A stretch of 6,573 bases of DNA from Candidatus Nomurabacteria bacterium (GTDB lineage: Bacteria > Patescibacteriota > Minisyncoccia > Phycocordibacterales > UBA9973), in contig PMIU01000037.1 in NCBI GenBank assembly GCA_003157195.1, forward strand, positions 1,119-7,691, read 5' to 3'. The notes beneath the pieces are model-generated. The model was not told the DNA's origin and made no database searches. It saw only the letters and a list, made by a program, of their open reading frames with translations. How positions within the stretch are numbered: the stretch's first letter is position 1; each line of letters starts with the position of its first letter. The translations under genes were made by a program, and so were the position numbers. Below are positions 4,677-6,573 of this stretch, piece by piece.

Positions 4677-5795
4677 ATGCCCCGTTGTATTTACTGTTTA
4701 CAAGACCAAACTGCTGTATCTTTTACAAAAAGAGAGCATGTTATCCCTGTCTCGATTGGGAGCTTTCTGCCACTTTATCCCACGCTTCTCGCGCGAGACG
4801 GGCTTGTTTGCGATATCTGCAATGGCGAAGTATTCAGTCCTCTTGAAGTGAATTTCATCGAAGACACCATGGAAGGGGTATATGGACAGCGTCTCAATCT
4901 TCAAGGGCGAAGTAGTGTCACAATGCGCGACAAGAATTTTAAAATCGAGCGCATGGCGGGGCTTGGCGACAAATTCTTTGATGAGATGTTCTTCTTTTTG
5001 AAAGTCCAGGACGACAAAGTTGTTCCTCATCTTCGCGACCAATTCAAAATGAAGCGCCGTCAGGGCGGGTGTCGTATCTTTTTGCCGGAAGCCTTGGAAG
5101 AGATTAAGAAAAATCCCAAGGATTTTGCTAAGCTGTCTGCCGATCTGAAAAAATTGGATCAGAAAGACATGGCTATTTTTGCAGAGACAAGAGAAAAGGT
5201 AGATGCGATCATAGCCTTGCTGAATGACTACGGCGTGACGTATAAAGAAAAGGAAACAAAAGGGCGCAAATTTGAAGAGGGCGAGACCTTTGTTCTTGAA
5301 GAGAATTATTCCTGTACCGTGAACCATGATGTTGGCAGGGTGCTGGCAAAAATCGCCTTTAACTATTTTGCATACTGTGCCTTGCAGAGCGGAAAAACCG
5401 ATCTCTTGTATAGCTCTCATTTTGATGCGATACGGAAATTCGCGCACGCCGATGTTGGCGTTCTTCGGGATATTATTGTTTCGATTGCTGAAGAGCCGAT
5501 CCTCCATGAAGAGCAAGCCAAGAAACAGAGACTTCACGCCCATGTTATAAATTTTTTGCCCGAAGACGGAAAAATCTTTGTGCGAATGACATTCTTTGGA
5601 AGACCAGCTGTGTATAAGATTCTTCTTGGAATTCTACCTCCCGAGCTTGCTAGTGACGAATTCGGATGCGGGCATGCGTTTAGTCCGTTCGGACAGCAGA
5701 TAATGCAGCTTACCCAAAAACAGCCGATACCTCAGACAGAAGATCAAGTAAGAGCGACCTTCGGCTTGTTTAATAGATTGCTTGCAGTGAATTAA
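4677..5795 (+). CDS. HNH endonuclease (HNH_5-like)
   Basis: The protein has 372 residues. The N-terminal nuclease domain (1-50) has a zinc-binding CIYC (4-7), the catalytic strand and histidine in REHVIPVSIG (19-28; His21), and CDICN (45-49), where the second Cys pair is followed by the conserved Asn. This is the order of the HNH fold. The middle part (about 100-210) is charged and mostly helical. A second conserved-looking block, VGRVLAKIAFNYFAYCAL (219-236) followed by FDAIRKFAHADVG, is a pattern I associate with HNH_5-type proteins. No membrane or restriction-methylase domain is present and no methyltransferase lies nearby. Such proteins occur in phages, mobile elements and defence loci; the target here is unknown. 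The start is the only ATG that keeps CIYC near the N-terminus. The next gene begins 10 nt after the stop. Confidence 0.85.
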   Translation: MPRCIYCLQDQTAVSFTKREHVIPVSIGSFLPLYPTLLARDGLVCDICNGEVFSPLEVNFIEDTMEGVYGQRLNLQGRSSVTMRDKNFKIERMAGLGDKFFDEMFFFLKVQDDKVVPHLRDQFKMKRRQGGCRIFLPEALEEIKKNPKDFAKLSADLKKLDQKDMAIFAETREKVDAIIALLNDYGVTYKEKETKGRKFEEGETFVLEENYSCTVNHDVGRVLAKIAFNYFAYCALQSGKTDLLYSSHFDAIRKFAHADVGVLRDIIVSIAEEPILHEEQAKKQRLHAHVINFLPEDGKIFVRMTFFGRPAVYKILLGILPPELASDEFGCGHAFSPFGQQIMQLTQKQPIPQTEDQVRATFGLFNRLLAVN

Positions 5796-5798
5796 TAT
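5793..5798 (+). promoter_or_regulatory. Possible -10 overlapping the HNH stop codon
   Basis: TAATAT overlaps the TAA stop of the HNH gene and ends 7 nt before the next ATG. It could give a leaderless transcript of the third accessory gene, although the 10-nt gap would equally suit an operon. A/T richness makes chance matches likely. Confidence 0.3.
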
Positions 5799-5805
5799 AT
5801 TCCCC

Positions 5806-6573
5806 ATGAAATCTATATTCACTGACAATTTTCCATTCGTTACTAGTGATCCAGAGCTTCAGGTCTTGAAAGACCAATATCCTGATTACGACAGCTATTA
5901 TATCGCGAGCGGATCGATACAAGAAAGAAAGGAAAGATTCGATGCCCTCTATCAAAAATATCATCCATATGCAGATCGTCATTTCTTAACCGAGATCAAA
6001 AAGAAATTTCACCAGCGAACATGGGAAATGTATCTCGGTTGTGCATTGTTGGATAGAGGCATAGTCTTTACCTCCAAGGACATTGGACCTGACATTCTCA
6101 TTGAACATGAAGGGAAGAAAATCTGGATTGAATGTATTGCTTGTGAAAAAGGCGACGGGATCGACAGAGTACCTGATTTGCATTACGGAGTAGTTCAGGA
6201 TGTTCCGAGCGACGAGATGCTGATTCGCATAGCTGGTGCGTTGAAATCAAAATTTGAAAAGTATAAAAAATATCTTGAGGATGGAACAGTTAGAGACACA
6301 GATCAATTTGTAATTGCTGTATCCAGAGGCGATCTTGGCCATGTTGATGCTGCGATACCTCTTATACTTCGGGTTGTCTTTGCGATGGGTCACCAGACGA
6401 TAACAATGCCGAGAAACGGCAGTCCTTCAAGATCAGGATGGAGCACTGTTCCTTTTGTAGAAAAACGTAACGGTAGCAAAGTGCCAATGACATTTTTTCT
6501 TGAGAAGGAGTACGAGGGTATCAGCGGTGTGATCTATTGCAAAGATACGGTGTTGAATCATCCAGATGTTTTG
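5806..6573 (+). CDS. Putative PD-(D/E)xK-type nuclease-like protein, 3' end outside the window
   Basis: An open frame of 256 codons runs to the window edge without a stop. Residues 68-116 look like a restriction-endonuclease-like core: a helix with QRTWEMYLGCALLDRGI (Glu74), then GPDILIE (93-100, Asp96), then a strand IWIECIACEKG with Glu109. This is the E...PD...E-x-K layout, but the position of Lys is taken by Ile111, as in families where the motif reads IEA rather than EVK. The later part has VIAVSRGDL (169-177) and a run YEGISGVIYCKD (236-247), which may be a core strand near the C-terminus. The N-terminal 60 residues are Tyr- and Asp-rich. It follows the HNH gene by 10 nt and is probably co-expressed. 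An active nuclease is plausible but the altered motif leaves this open. Confidence 0.7.
   Translation, partial: MKSIFTDNFPFVTSDPELQVLKDQYPDYDSYYIASGSIQERKERFDALYQKYHPYADRHFLTEIKKKFHQRTWEMYLGCALLDRGIVFTSKDIGPDILIEHEGKKIWIECIACEKGDGIDRVPDLHYGVVQDVPSDEMLIRIAGALKSKFEKYKKYLEDGTVRDTDQFVIAVSRGDLGHVDAAIPLILRVVFAMGHQTITMPRNGSPSRSGWSTVPFVEKRNGSKVPMTFFLEKEYEGISGVIYCKDTVLNHPDVL

Noticed and set aside
4698..5543. Long 281-codon frame on the minus strand
   Set aside because: It is antisense to the HNH gene, which has clear motifs and better start context; the antisense product shows no recognisable domain.
1..6573. CRISPR array or tandem repeats
   Set aside because: No regularly spaced direct repeats were seen anywhere in the window.

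Overview
The window looks like a piece of a small-genome, AT-leaning bacterium of the Patescibacteria (Candidate Phyla Radiation), most likely a Parcubacteria-type lineage. The reasons are a compact pilM-pilN-pilO cluster next to ruvX and a stand-alone tRNA-binding OB-fold protein, a small DUF5652-like two-helix membrane protein, a tRNA-Ser with no complete encoded CCA, and almost no Shine-Dalgarno sequences. This placement is an inference from gene content, not from a marker gene.

Left part (1 to 3327, all on the minus strand). In transcription order: ruvX/yqgF; an EMAP/MetRS-C-terminal type tRNA-binding protein overlapping it by 8 nt; pilM, pilN and pilO (pilN and pilO overlap by ATGA); a 108-residue single-pass membrane protein where pilP sits in classical loci; then the 5' end of a tRNA-like gene running off the left edge. 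PilM, PilN and PilO form the cytoplasmic and inner-membrane alignment platform of the type IV pilus, so this half is a pilus operon behind two housekeeping genes.

Middle (3328 to 3929). A divergent promoter region separates ruvX from a plus-strand DUF5652-like gene with its own terminator. Next comes tRNA-Ser(UGA) with a good promoter, a structured 3' trailer and a very strong intrinsic terminator.

Right part (3930 to 6573, all plus). There are three accessory-looking genes: a protein with a sigma-70 region-2-like C-terminal half but no region 4, an HNH endonuclease of the C-x2-C / EHVIP / C-x2-CN type, and a third open frame cut by the window edge with a variant PD-(D/E)xK nuclease motif. 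Base composition is visibly richer in GC than in the pilus operon. Two putative nucleases and a sigma-like protein downstream of a tRNA suggest an accessory, possibly defence or mobile, cluster. No integrase or attachment repeat is visible here.

A cross-cutting pattern is that five genes (ruvX, pilM and the three accessory genes) have a -10-like hexamer ending only 6 to 7 nt before the start codon. That spacing would put the transcription start at or next to the ATG, giving leaderless mRNAs.
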